Positions 49,601 through 57,006 are shown, counted from the stretch's first letter. The stretch is DNA of 64,000 nt from JBCCXL01 sp039191605 (GCA_039191605.1 JBCCXL010000006.1:248001-312000); one strand, 5' to 3'. Numbers and translations are program-made. The notes: generated by a model from the sequence alone, not told the origin.

Positions 49601-49628
49601 GAAAGAATCGAAAGCCGCGGACGATCAT
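46626..49628 (-). CDS. Receiver-like plus PEP/pyruvate-binding (PPDK N-terminal) protein
   Basis: 1000 residues. Two response-regulator-like segments come first (VRDVLLVASLYDRFILEED..., and VILLVEDSPSFYSSYLPLIY near 170 with a conserved-looking Asp pattern and LLGTICDLRFPRRG). They are followed by a PPDK/PEP-synthase ATP-grasp type domain from about 440 (GTGSMGGKARGMAFLSRLL, YPLAVRSSSIHEDSEFQPLAGLYRTF, VTVALGLGQSIVDGG, LLGPGRWGT). There is no phosphohistidine swivel or PEP-utilising C-terminal domain, so it is not a full PEP synthase. It lies 15 bp after gdhA and is probably in the same transcript. The role is unknown; nucleotide or phosphotransfer signalling is a guess. Confidence 0.8.
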   Translation of the reverse strand: MIVRGFRFFRHQTLTPFRVRDVLLVASLYDRFILEEDGRFADKTLEGFAQLELSSPPDFTHVTSAREALDRLSKGRYDLVLATPHCGDMTPRELAWNMPPSPNQPPVAMLAYDEATASEQSQRPRSDGLDQVFLWNGDPRLGLALVKAVEDSRNVGHDTEHSEVRVILLVEDSPSFYSSYLPLIYNELLLQLQHLFKERHTERDRRHRIRARPKILLARNYEEAMLYFEKYQRYLLGTICDLRFPRRGRMDPMAGRDFIRQVRRRLPDLPVLLQTRGEEHRRLAQELSVRFADKTSPDLNAQLRSFIRTDFGFGPFVFRQRHDRKAVTQAADIQDMVRVLPTVPRDVLIYHAEHNHLSNWLMARGEFSLAEDLRPRKVSDFADGEALRQYLIQSFARFLEERAKGEVGEFSSDQNPLGTEFFRIGTGSMGGKARGMAFLSRLLAESEVHERFPGVKIAVPRTGVLCTDIFESYIERDDLQDRALAAQSDEEVVALFLERPLEPKVMQDLAALLEGVRYPLAVRSSSIHEDSEFQPLAGLYRTFMIPNAVPELRLEQLSRAVRLVFASVFLRSTRNYLKAHGLRVGDERMAVILQRLVGRHHGDRFYPHFAGVAQSHNYYPQGKMRPEDGIVTVALGLGQSIVDGGRVVRFCPRYPAVPLQMGSIKDALRFSQRHFYALDMADPRHLPEIHETTNLVRLDLEVAEADGTLDAVGATYSPDNDAIYDSIHRPGTRLVNFSGVLKHGVFPLAPLLEALLELGREGMGTPVEMEFAVDLAAQTSVRPGRALEGAVGEVPEMAPLQLRPLVASTSGEVEVDLARLPVSVHRLLEGEALGYGVRRGLEDVIYLHPRRYDPARGRELAAAIERLDHRLRRQDRSYVLLGPGRWGTADPWLGVPVDWPQVAGAALIAELELEGSGIDPSQGSHFFHNLTSLRVGYLCVRPHLDSDRADLEGLEALESLAPEVEPLGLRWVRLPRPYAAHLDAAARRGAVIPDNGPRSL

Positions 49629-49643
49629 CGCCGCCGCGAAGGG

Positions 49644-51002
49644 CTAGACCAGACCCTGATCGACCATCGCGTAGGCCACCCGCAGGAAGCCGGCGATGTT
49701 CGCGCCCGCCACCAGGTTGCCCTCGGCGCCGTACTTCTCGGCGGTGTCGCGGCAATTGCGGTGGATCTCCTTCATCAGACCCTGCAGTCGGCGGTCCACC
49801 TCTTCTCGGCTCCAGCGCTCCCCCTGGCTGTTCTGCGCCATCTCTAGGGCGGAAGTGGCGACGCCACCGGCGTTGGCCGCCTTACCCGGGCCGTAGAGGA
49901 TCTTCTCCGCCACGAAGAAGTTCACCGCGTCCGGAGTGGAGGGCATGTTCGAGCCCTCGGAGAGGCAGTACACGCCGCCGTCCAGCAGGTTCTGAGCGTC
50001 CTTGCCGTTGATCTCATTCTGGGTCGCCGCCGGCAGCGCGATGTCCGCCGCGTGAGCCCACAGGGGATTGTGGTCGGCCTCCGGATCCCGCTCGGTGAAT
50101 ACCGCCCCGGGGTACTTCTCGACGTATTCCTTGATCCGCCCGCGACGCTCGTTCTTGAGCTTCTTGACGAAGTCCAGCTTCTCCCCGTCGATGCCTTCCT
50201 CATCGAAGATATAGCCGCCGGAATCCGACAGGGTGAGCACCTTACCGCCGAGCTGGAGCACCTTCTCGGTGGCGAATTGGGCGACGTTGCCGGAGCCGGA
50301 GATCAGGCAGCGCTTGCCCTCGAAGCTCTCCTCCCGGGTCGCCAACATCTCCTGGGCGAAGTACACCTGGCCGTAGCCGGTGGCCTCGGTGCGGATGCGG
50401 CTGCCGCCCCACTCCAGCCCCTTGCCGGTGAGCACGCCGTCGAAGCGATTGGCGAGGCGCTTGTACTGCCCGAAGAGGTAGCCAATCTCCCGGCCGCCGA
50501 CGCCGATATCTCCAGCGGGAACGTCCGTCGAGGCCCCGATGTGCCGCCACAGCTCGGTCATGAAGCTCTGGCAGAAGCGCATCACCTCACTATCGCTGCG
50601 CCCCTTGGGGTTGAAGTCGGAGCCGCCCTTACCGCCGCCGATGTTGGTGGTGGTCAGAGAATTCTTGAAGATCTGCTCGAAGCCGAGAAATTTGAGAATC
50701 GACAGGTTCACCGACGGATGGAAGCGCAGGCCGCCCTTGTAGGGGCCCAGAGCGCTGTTGAACTCCACCCGGAAACCCCGCTGCACGTGAACCTCGTTGT
50801 CGTCGTCCATCCACGGCACGCGGAATTGGATCACTCGCTCCGGCTCCACCAGACGATCGACGATCTTGGCGCTGCGCAGCTCTCGATGTTGATCCAGCGC
50901 CGGCTGGATACTCTCCAGCACCTCGTCCACAGCCTGCAAAAACTCGGTCTCGTTCGGATTGCGCTTCACGATGGGATCCATCAACTCGCGGGGCGTGCTC
51001 AC
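49644..51002 (-). CDS. gdhA: NADP-type glutamate dehydrogenase
   Basis: 452 residues, the usual length of hexameric bacterial GdhA. It catalyses reversible reductive amination of 2-oxoglutarate with ammonium. Visible are QFRVPWMDDDNEVHVQRGFRVE, GPYKGGLRFHP (substrate binding), IGGGKGGSDFNPKG with the catalytic Lys, PAGDIGVGGREIGYLFG, the Rossmann motif SGSGNVAQF, PAATQNEING and the C-terminal GANIAGFLRVAYAM. AAGGAGAC lies upstream of the ATG. It is probably the first gene of a two-gene unit with the receiver/PEP-binding protein. Confidence 0.96.
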   Translation of the reverse strand: MSTPRELMDPIVKRNPNETEFLQAVDEVLESIQPALDQHRELRSAKIVDRLVEPERVIQFRVPWMDDDNEVHVQRGFRVEFNSALGPYKGGLRFHPSVNLSILKFLGFEQIFKNSLTTTNIGGGKGGSDFNPKGRSDSEVMRFCQSFMTELWRHIGASTDVPAGDIGVGGREIGYLFGQYKRLANRFDGVLTGKGLEWGGSRIRTEATGYGQVYFAQEMLATREESFEGKRCLISGSGNVAQFATEKVLQLGGKVLTLSDSGGYIFDEEGIDGEKLDFVKKLKNERRGRIKEYVEKYPGAVFTERDPEADHNPLWAHAADIALPAATQNEINGKDAQNLLDGGVYCLSEGSNMPSTPDAVNFFVAEKILYGPGKAANAGGVATSALEMAQNSQGERWSREEVDRRLQGLMKEIHRNCRDTAEKYGAEGNLVAGANIAGFLRVAYAMVDQGLV

Positions 51003-51420
51003 GGGCAGGAGTCTCCTTGATCAATTCACGGCGTCTCAGCCCCCTCCGGTTTACCGCGCATCCCATACGGGATCCCGGGCCTTCGGGGGAGGGCTCGCAA
51101 ATCGGCCGGGATCTCGAGGATCCCGAAGTCTGGAAGAACAGGGCCGAGGGCACACTGAAGCGAGCACCGTCGGCTGCGATCGGTCAGGGGAACAGGGAAC
51201 AGAAGCTACAGAAGAGGTTCTTGAGATTCTAATGGCGATAAGGCCACGGCGGGAATGTTACACGAGAACCTCCGCGGGAGACCACGGTGCCCCTATCAAC
51301 CGCTACCAGCCCCCAGCGCTCGCTTTCTCCTAGATCTGTACCCAGCGGCCCTGACACTCTTCGCCGCCCCGCAACCATCTCGGTCCAGCTGCCGAGAGCG
51401 GAAATCTTTTCTTTCATCAC
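51003..51420. other. Intergenic region between gdhA and the first metalloprotease promoter
   Basis: This divergent region should hold the gdhA promoter on the minus strand. No gene, terminator or RNA was recognised. The G+C content falls toward its right end, next to the metalloprotease promoter. Confidence 0.5.
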
Positions 51421-51449
51421 TTGACAAGTCCCGAAAGTGCCTCTACCTT
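51421..51449 (+). promoter_or_regulatory. Sigma70-like promoter of metalloprotease copy 1
   Basis: TTGACA (51421-51426), a 17-bp spacer and TACCTT (51444-51449). The same arrangement, with the same spacing and a largely identical spacer, recurs upstream of copy 2. That supports it as a real promoter. Confidence 0.65.
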
Positions 51450-51455
51450 CTTGCC

Positions 51456-51847
51456 ACCTTAAGTTGTTTGCTTTTCTTCGGCGTCACTCTGCCGCCACTC
51501 CACGGGAAAGCCCCTCTTGTCGCTGCTCATGCATGGAGGACGCTTTCCGGTCTCAGTGATCCTGCCGCCTGGCCCCTTCCGCTTGGAACATTCTGCCTTG
51601 GCGGTTCCGTCTGAAAGGTCTCTAGATGCCCCTTTGGGGCATTCCCCTCGGATCACGCCTGTTCAGTCCAAGATTCCGGTCCACTTCATGCCTTGGTTTC
51701 TCGGCCCGCGGGTTCGCGTACCCGCATTCAGGGCCTTTCCGTACAGCCTATGAAGTCGTGGTGATTTCGTCGTTTTGACGGTTCACCTACCCTCTTCATG
51801 GGTCTCCGTTCCTTGCCTTGCAACACGTTCTTCGGAGGACAACCAAC
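51456..51847 (+). other. Conserved leader (5' UTR) of metalloprotease copy 1
   Basis: About 390 nt between the predicted transcription start and the GTG start codon. It is largely alignable with the leader of copy 2. It contains a hairpin GCGGGT-loop-ACCCGC (51708-51725) enclosed by GGCCC/GGGCC (51703-51707 with 51731-51735). The 3' end is almost identical in the two copies and holds the GGAGG of the gene. Whether the RNA has a regulatory fold is not known. Confidence 0.5.
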
Positions 51848-51851
51848 GTGA
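51798..51851 (+). other. Possible 17-codon upstream ORF overlapping the start of protease copy 1
   Basis: ATG at 51798 encodes MGLRSLPCNTFFGGQPT, and its TGA overlaps the protease GTG (GTGA). Copy 2 has the same ORF with one substitution (S5P). No Shine-Dalgarno sequence is seen before the ATG, so translation is unproven. Confidence 0.3.
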
Positions 51852-52753
51852 AGAAGACCCTATCCATGATCGTCGTCTGCGCCCTGGTGGCGCTGACCCC
51901 GGCTTTCGGCCAGCTCGCTCTCGAGACCGGCGCCGACATCCACAACATCCACTTCCACAACGAGAGCGGCGAGCTGGTGCGCGGCACCCGATGCGCCACC
52001 CTGCCGGATAGCTCCGCACTGCAGGAGAAGGTGCGCCAGCAGGTCACCGCCCAGATCGAAAAAATGGGCTTTGACTTCAACAACGCCACGGAAGCCACCA
52101 GCATCCCCATCGCCTGGCACGTGATCCGCGGCAACGGCGGCGTCGGTGATCTCACCAACGCCGAAATCAACAGCCAGATCAGCGTGCTCAACGCCGCCTT
52201 CGCCGGCACCGGCTTCTCCTTCACCCTGTCCAGCGTCGACCGCACCACCCGCAACGGCTGGTTCACCCGCTGCGAGCGCAGCAACGTCGAGCGCCGGATG
52301 AAGTCCGCCCTCAACATCAGCCCCGCCACCACCCTGAACGTCTACTCCTGCCAGCCCGGCGGCGGCATTCTGGGCTACGCCACCTTCCCCTGGGCCTACG
52401 CCGAGAGCGACTACCGCCACGGCGTCGTGCTGCTCTACTCCACCCTTCCCGGTGGCTCCGCCGCGCCCTACAACCTCGGCGACACCGGCACCCACGAGGT
52501 CGGCCACTACCTCGGCCTCTACCACACCTTCCAGGGCGGCTGCGGCGGCTCCGGTGACTTCATCGCCGACACCCCTGCCGAGGCCAGCCCGGCCTTCGGC
52601 TGCCCCGTCGGCCGCGACACCTGCGCCGGCGGTGGCCCGGACCCGATCTTCAACTTCATGGACTACACCGACGACGCCTGCATGAACCAGTTCACCGCGG
52701 ACCAGACCACCCGCATGCAGGCCGCCGTCTCGATCTACAAGCCCAGCCTCTGA
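51848..52753 (+). CDS. Secreted M43-family zinc metalloprotease, copy 1
   Basis: 301 residues from the GTG at 51848, which has GGAGG 9 bp upstream. A TTG 30 bp upstream is open but has no such site. The signal peptide is KKTLSMIVVCALVALTPAFGQ. The catalytic zinc site is HEVGHYLGLYH (from about residue 216), and the Met-turn region is NFMDYTDDACMNQFT. The pairs of Cys (CGGSGD, FGCPVGRDTC, DDAC) fit pappalysin/cytophagalysin-type M43 enzymes. Residues 20-90 look like a short propeptide that includes RGTRCATLPDS, where the Cys could block the zinc. It is about 85 percent identical by eye to the next gene and clearly a tandem duplicate. It likely acts outside the cell on proteins. Confidence 0.9.
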   Translation: MKKTLSMIVVCALVALTPAFGQLALETGADIHNIHFHNESGELVRGTRCATLPDSSALQEKVRQQVTAQIEKMGFDFNNATEATSIPIAWHVIRGNGGVGDLTNAEINSQISVLNAAFAGTGFSFTLSSVDRTTRNGWFTRCERSNVERRMKSALNISPATTLNVYSCQPGGGILGYATFPWAYAESDYRHGVVLLYSTLPGGSAAPYNLGDTGTHEVGHYLGLYHTFQGGCGGSGDFIADTPAEASPAFGCPVGRDTCAGGGPDPIFNFMDYTDDACMNQFTADQTTRMQAAVSIYKPSL

Positions 52754-52820
52754 TCGTTGGGTTTAGAGCCTGACGCTCGACGCCCTTCGCGTGGGTTCAT
52801 CGAGCGCGGGCTCGTCAATC

Positions 52821-52855
52821 AAAGGAGAGCTCTTCCGGGAGCTCTCCTTTTTTTC
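52821..52855 (+). terminator. Rho-independent terminator after metalloprotease copy 1
   Basis: The stem AAAGGAGAGCTC/GAGCTCTCCTTT with a short TTCCGG-type loop is followed by TTTTTTCTTT. Confidence 0.9.
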
Positions 52856-53005
52856 TTTGGTGCTAGTGGCTCTCGAAGGTTGCCGGAGTCTCGATACTCC
52901 GGCAGACATCAGCCGCTTCGGACGCTGGAAGCATTCAGCGCTGTGTTCACGCTTCTGCGAAAACCTCGCCCTCCTCAAGCCTTCAGCGCTTCTCTGCTTC
53001 ATCCC

Positions 53006-53034
53006 TTGACAAGCTCCCAAAGTGGCTCTAACTT
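53006..53034 (+). promoter_or_regulatory. Sigma70-like promoter of metalloprotease copy 2
   Basis: TTGACA (53006-53011), a 17-bp spacer and TAACTT (53029-53034). It is the counterpart of the copy 1 promoter, with a -10 slightly closer to consensus. Confidence 0.68.
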
Positions 53035-53040
53035 CAGGCC

Positions 53041-53409
53041 ACCTTAACTTGCTTGATTTTCTTCGGCGTCATCCCCTGGCGCCGACTCAACGGTGAAGCG
53101 CCTCTCGTAGCGACTCAGGCTTCGAGGGGCTCTCCGGTCTCAGTGATCCCGCCTGCTGGCGCATTCCGCCTGGAAGGTCTCTGGATGTCCGTTTTTTGGG
53201 CATTCCCCCCTCGGATCACGCCTCTTCGGTCCAAGAGTCCAGTTCACGTCTCGCCTTAGTTTCTCGGCCCGCGGGCTCGCGTACCCGCATTCAGGGCCAT
53301 TCCATACGGCCTGTGGAGTCGTGGTGATTTCGTCGTTTTGACGGCTCGCCTACCTCTTCATGGGTCTCCGTCCCTTGCCTTGCAACACGTTCTTCGGAGG
53401 ACAACCAAC
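53041..53409 (+). other. Conserved leader (5' UTR) of metalloprotease copy 2
   Basis: About 370 nt, homologous to the leader of copy 1. Shared blocks include TCTCCGGTCTCAGTGATCC-type sequence, CTCGGATCACGCCT, TTTCTCGGCCCGCGGG, CGTACCCGCATTCAGGGCC and the last 70 bases before the GTG. The second 17-codon upstream ORF (53360-53413, MGLRPLPCNTFFGGQPT) lies at its end and again overlaps the protease GTG as GTGA. Confidence 0.5.
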
Positions 53410-54312
53410 GTGAAGAAGATTCTTTCCATGATCGTCGTCTGCGCCCTGGTGGCGCTGACCCCGGCCTTCGGCCAGCTCGCTCTCGAGGCCGGCGCCGACA
53501 TCCACAACATCCACTTCCAGGACGAGAGCGGCGAGCTGGTGCGCGGCACCCGCTGCGCCACCCTGCCGGACAGCTCCGCGGTGCAGAACCAGGTGCGCGA
53601 GATGCTCGAGGGCAAGGTGCGTGAGATCGGCGGCAACAGCGCCACCGAGATGACCATCAACATCCCCATCGCCTGGCACGTGATCTACAACAACGCCGGC
53701 GTCGGCAACCTCTCCAACGCTGAGATCCAGGACCAGGTGGACGTGCTCAACAGCGCCTTCGCCGGCACCGGCTTCACCTTCAGCCTGTCCAGCGTCGATC
53801 GCACCCGCAGCAACCGGGCCTTCACCCGCTGCGAGCGCTCCAACATCGAGAACCGCATGAAGTCCGCCCTGGCCATCAGCCCCGCCACCACCCTGAACGT
53901 CTACTCCTGCCAGCCCGGCGGCGGCATCCTCGGCTACGCCACCTTCCCCTGGTCCTACCCGGAGAGCGACTACCGCCACGGCGTGGTGCTGCTCTACTCC
54001 TCCCTGCCCGGCGGCTCCGCCGCGCCCTACAACCTCGGCGACACCGGCACCCACGAGGTCGGTCACTACCTCGGCCTCTACCACACCTTCCAGGGCGGCT
54101 GCGCCGCCCCCGGTGACTTCGTCGCCGATACGCCCCCCGAGGCCAGTCCGGCCTTCGGCTGCCCCGTCGGTCGCGACACCTGCGCCGGTGGCGGCGTCGA
54201 CCCGATCTTCAACTTCATGGACTACACCGACGACGCCTGCATGAACCAGTTCACCACGGATCAGACCTCCCGCATGCAGGCCGCCGTGGCCACCTATAAG
54301 CCCAGCCTCTGA
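53410..54312 (+). CDS. Secreted M43-family zinc metalloprotease, copy 2
   Basis: 300 residues from the GTG at 53410, with GGAGG upstream as in copy 1. It has the same layout: signal peptide KKILSMIVVCALVALTPAFGQ, propeptide-like part with RGTRCATLPDS, zinc site HEVGHYLGLYH, and NFMDYTDDACMNQFT. Differences from copy 1 cluster at residues 60-85, just after the Cys of the putative propeptide (NQVREMLEGKVREIGG versus EKVRQQVTAQIEKMG). The catalytic half is nearly unchanged. This suggests that divergence of the propeptide, rather than the active site, separates the two copies. Confidence 0.9.
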   Translation: MKKILSMIVVCALVALTPAFGQLALEAGADIHNIHFQDESGELVRGTRCATLPDSSAVQNQVREMLEGKVREIGGNSATEMTINIPIAWHVIYNNAGVGNLSNAEIQDQVDVLNSAFAGTGFTFSLSSVDRTRSNRAFTRCERSNIENRMKSALAISPATTLNVYSCQPGGGILGYATFPWSYPESDYRHGVVLLYSSLPGGSAAPYNLGDTGTHEVGHYLGLYHTFQGGCAAPGDFVADTPPEASPAFGCPVGRDTCAGGGVDPIFNFMDYTDDACMNQFTTDQTSRMQAAVATYKPSL

Positions 54313-54677
54313 TCGCTGCGCTGACCGGCTGAAGCTCTAGCCCTTCGCGTGGGCTTGCAGTGCCGAAGCCAACCTTTGGGGAGGGCTCTTTCGAGGGCTC
54401 TCCCCTTATCTTTTTCGCCCGCCCATCGCTTCCCTTCACCGCCCCGACGGGCCCTAGCTCAAGCTCATAGGGAAAGCCTGTACCTCACCCTGGCCCCCAT
54501 CGTCGATACCGCATCGAATCGTCTGGGCGTGCCTTGGGTCCACCTTCTGGCTGCGATACACTGCCATGTGCGGGACCCAGCCTCGACCGTTCTTCGAGAG
54601 CGGGCGCTAGAGCATTTCCTGCCCTCAGCAACGCAATTCATCCCCAGCTGTTCTATCGATTTTGGAGGTTGCCCATA
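54313..54677. other. Intergenic region between metalloprotease copy 2 and phhA
   Basis: This stretch holds the terminator of copy 2 and the promoter region of phhA. No other gene is seen. GGAGG at 54664-54668 serves the phhA GTG start. Confidence 0.5.
54378..54415 (+). terminator. Rho-independent terminator after metalloprotease copy 2
   Basis: The stem GGGGAGGGCTCT/AGGGCTCTCCCC with a TTCG loop is followed by TTATCTTTTT. Confidence 0.82.
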
Positions 54678-55634
54678 GTGGAGACGACGACGAGCGAGGC
54701 CAAGCCCGAGGATAGCCAAAAGAGCATGGGCACCGGGTTGACCACCACCCGCGCCCCCTTCATCGAGGAAGCCAAGGGCCGAGGCGAGATGTTCATCCGC
54801 CAGCCCTACGAGCACTACAACGACAACAACCACGAGGCCTGGCGGCGCATGTTCCAGCGCATGGAGCCGCGGTGGCGCAAGTACGCCAACGACAAATTCC
54901 TCGAGGGCATCGACTGCCTCGCCCTCGACCCGAAGGCCGTGCCTCGCCTGGAAGACGTCAACCGTTTCCTCGACCCCCTCACCGGCTTCAAGGCCAAGGC
55001 CGTCGCCGGCTATATCCCCGCCTACCTCTTCTTCGACAGCCTCCGTCGTCGCGAATTCCCCACCACCATCACCGTGCGCTCCCTGGATAGCCTGGACTAC
55101 CTGCCCGAGCCGGACATCTTCCACGACATTTCCGGCCACGTGCCGATGCACACCGACCGCGACTTCGCCGACGCCCTGGTGCGTATCGGTGACGTCGCCC
55201 ACGTCGCCGCCGAGCGCTACGCCGGCGACACCAACAAAGAGCGCGCCCTGCGAGAACTAGACAGCATCATCAAGGCCCTCGCCCGCTTCTTCTGGTTTAC
55301 CGTCGAGTTCGGCCTGATGCGCGAGGGCAAAGACCTCAAGGTCTACGGCAGCGGCCTGCTGAGCTCCTACGGCGAGATCGAGTACTGCATCGAGTCCCGC
55401 GACGTCCAGCGCTACCCCTTCCAGCTCGAGTGGGTCGTCAACCAATACTTCGAGATCCACCACTACCAGCCCCTCCTCTTTATCGTCGACTCCTTCGACC
55501 ACCTCTTCCAGCTCGCCGACGAGCTCGGAGACTGGGTCCGCAAAGGCAAAGTCTGCAACGTCAGCCCCGGCGAGCCCCTCGTCAACCAGGAAGACCTCCA
55601 GAGCTTCCTCGACGCCGTGGCGGAGAACAACTGA
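54678..55634 (+). CDS. phhA: Aromatic amino acid hydroxylase, probably phenylalanine 4-monooxygenase
   Basis: 318 residues from the GTG at 54678, chosen because GGAGG stands 9 bp upstream. The open frame extends further but has no family similarity. It is a non-haem iron, tetrahydropterin-dependent hydroxylase that converts Phe to Tyr. The iron ligands are the two His of HDISGHVPMH (about 149 and 154) and the Glu of FWFTVEFGL (about 209). The flanking motifs GYIPAYLFFDSL and LPEPDIFHD are those of the family. Tyr and Trp hydroxylases share these motifs, but bacterial members are mostly Phe enzymes. The pterin-recycling partner phhB is encoded nearby on the other strand (56423-56710), which supports the call. 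Confidence 0.92.
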   Translation: METTTSEAKPEDSQKSMGTGLTTTRAPFIEEAKGRGEMFIRQPYEHYNDNNHEAWRRMFQRMEPRWRKYANDKFLEGIDCLALDPKAVPRLEDVNRFLDPLTGFKAKAVAGYIPAYLFFDSLRRREFPTTITVRSLDSLDYLPEPDIFHDISGHVPMHTDRDFADALVRIGDVAHVAAERYAGDTNKERALRELDSIIKALARFFWFTVEFGLMREGKDLKVYGSGLLSSYGEIEYCIESRDVQRYPFQLEWVVNQYFEIHHYQPLLFIVDSFDHLFQLADELGDWVRKGKVCNVSPGEPLVNQEDLQSFLDAVAENN

Positions 55635-56003
55635 GCCGCGAGCCTCCCCAGCTGCCAGACCGGTAGCAGATCAGTCAGCGAGATGAATGCGTGAAAAAGC
55701 GCCCGATCCTTCGAGGATCCGGGCGCTTTTTCTTACAGATAGACGTCGACCTTGGCTGGACTTAACAGCTCCTAGCAAATGATAATATCAATATACCTTG
55801 GGCAGAATAGGTCGAAGTAGATCACTCTTCAGAACTCATAGTTACCTTCCCTGATCAGGGATACCGAACTTGGAGACTAAGAAAACGCATTGCGCGCCTC
55901 ACAAACTTTCCGTCGCATGGCAGACTGAGTCTTAGTTCAGAATAATGGACGAATGTCTAGACCGCCTTCACAGCCACTAAAATCATTTAAATAAGGATTG
56001 ATT
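55635..56003. other. Intergenic stretch with abrupt drop in G+C
   Basis: After the phhA terminator (55693-55732) the base composition changes to A+T-rich sequence with no gene until 56004. It includes ATGATAATATCAATATACC near 55780. This is the left part of a low-GC patch reaching to about 56420. Confidence 0.6.
55693..55732 (+). terminator. Rho-independent terminator after phhA
   Basis: The stem AAAAAGCGCCCGGATCC-type arm pairs with GGATCCGGGCGCTTTTT around a TTCG(A) loop and is followed by a T tract. Confidence 0.9.
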
Positions 56004-56306
56004 TTGAAAGAGAAAGTCATCATCTCCATCATTGCCTCTCTAGTCACCTCGGCAATCATTTACTTAGCGGCCTCTTTTCAATCAGAAACGATCGTAAAGC
56101 TCCTTGGCGGAGCCACGGCAGATCAAATCACGGCAATCCACGGCAGGATAGACGAAATCCAAAGCCGAACCCAGTTCATACAAGTGTCTGAGCGTGATGA
56201 AGCTACACACATTAAAGCCGGTAGTTTTCAGTATAGCTTTCATAATGACGGCAACTTCCGCGTATACGACGCTGCGGGGAACGTGATCCCACTCCGAGTT
56301 GAATAA
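56004..56306 (+). CDS. Small membrane-anchored protein of unknown function in a low-GC patch
   Basis: 100 residues from the TTG at 56004 (AAGG about 8 bp upstream); an earlier TTG at 55998 is also possible. One N-terminal membrane segment (VIISIIASLVTSAIIYLAASF) is followed by a soluble tail with a predicted helix (ADQITAIHGRIDEIQSR) and short strands (GSFQYSFHNDGNFRVYDAAG). I recognise no family. Its codon use is clearly more A+T-rich than all neighbours, which suggests recent acquisition or a foreign insertion. The tail resembles the stalk of small phage or toxin-associated membrane proteins only in a general way. Confidence 0.55.
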   Translation: MKEKVIISIIASLVTSAIIYLAASFQSETIVKLLGGATADQITAIHGRIDEIQSRTQFIQVSERDEATHIKAGSFQYSFHNDGNFRVYDAAGNVIPLRVE

Positions 56307-56422
56307 CAAGAATCCGCCGAAGAGTGAAGGGTACCGCACCCTCGTAAACAAATGATTTCAGCGCCTTATCCGTATGATGAAAGGCTCTCCCAAAGCTTCG
56401 GCATAGCAATTGCTCAGCCTAG

Positions 56423-56710
56423 CTACCGCCCTAAGCGATCCATCTCCGCCGCCAGATCAAAGTCCTTGTCGCTGATGCCATCCACGTCGTGGGTCGCGAG
56501 ATGAACGACCACCCGGTTGTAAACGTTGAACCACTCGGGGTGATGGTTGGCGGACTCGGCGACAAGGGCGACCTTGGCCATGAAGCCAAAGGCTCCAACG
56601 AAGTTGTCGAAGATAAAGGTCTTATGGAGCTTACCCTGGTCGAGGGTCCAGCCGGTGAGGCCCTCGAGCTTCTGCTGCACATCGCTATCGGAAAGCTTGG
56701 TCACGGCCAT
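56423..56710 (-). CDS. phhB: Pterin-4a-carbinolamine dehydratase
   Basis: 95 residues, the normal length. It dehydrates the 4a-hydroxytetrahydropterin made by phenylalanine hydroxylase so that the cofactor can be recycled. The family signature is complete: ESANHHPEWFNVYNRVVVHL with the catalytic His pair, then THDVDGISDKDFDLA. It lies close to phhA but on the opposite strand, with the low-GC patch between them. A GGGAGAAG precedes the ATG. Confidence 0.95.
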   Translation of the reverse strand: MAVTKLSDSDVQQKLEGLTGWTLDQGKLHKTFIFDNFVGAFGFMAKVALVAESANHHPEWFNVYNRVVVHLATHDVDGISDKDFDLAAEMDRLGR

Positions 56711-56772
56711 GGTGTCTTCTCCCGGAGGTTGAGGTCGTGGTGGGAGCCGAGGATAGCAGGCGAGCGACCGAC

Positions 56773-56965
56773 TCAGCCCCCAGGAGAGTAGGTGACGGTA
56801 GCGACTTCTCCGCCGATGCTGAGCTGGGCGGTGTCAAGCTCCTGAAGGTTGCCGTCGGGCCAGCGGACTCGGGCGGTGTCGGTGGCGCCGAAGCCGAAGG
56901 TGAGGGGGAGCTCGCTTTGGGAGAGGTAGGACTTGGTGGGCATGAGCCAGTGACGCTGGATGAAA
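56773..56965 (-). pseudogene. 3'-end remnant of a CRTAC1 (ASPIC/UnbV) gene
   Basis: The sequence matches the last roughly 63 codons of the intact CRTAC1 gene (57956-59830) very closely. It has the same MPTKSYLSQSELPLTFGFGA, RVRWPDG, QELDTAQLS and TVTYSPGG before the stop, with a 3-codon deletion after GATD. The frame is open, but no upstream part of the gene remains: similarity stops near 56965, just after the end of a small peptide gene. It is a leftover of a duplication. Confidence 0.85.
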
Positions 56966-57006
56966 GGTCATCATGCGGCCTACAACCCTAGATCGCAGAT
57001 CGAGAG

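Noticed and set aside
54534..54677. An upstream ATG for phhA
   Set aside because: It would add 48 residues without family similarity, and the GTG at 54678 has GGAGG at normal distance.
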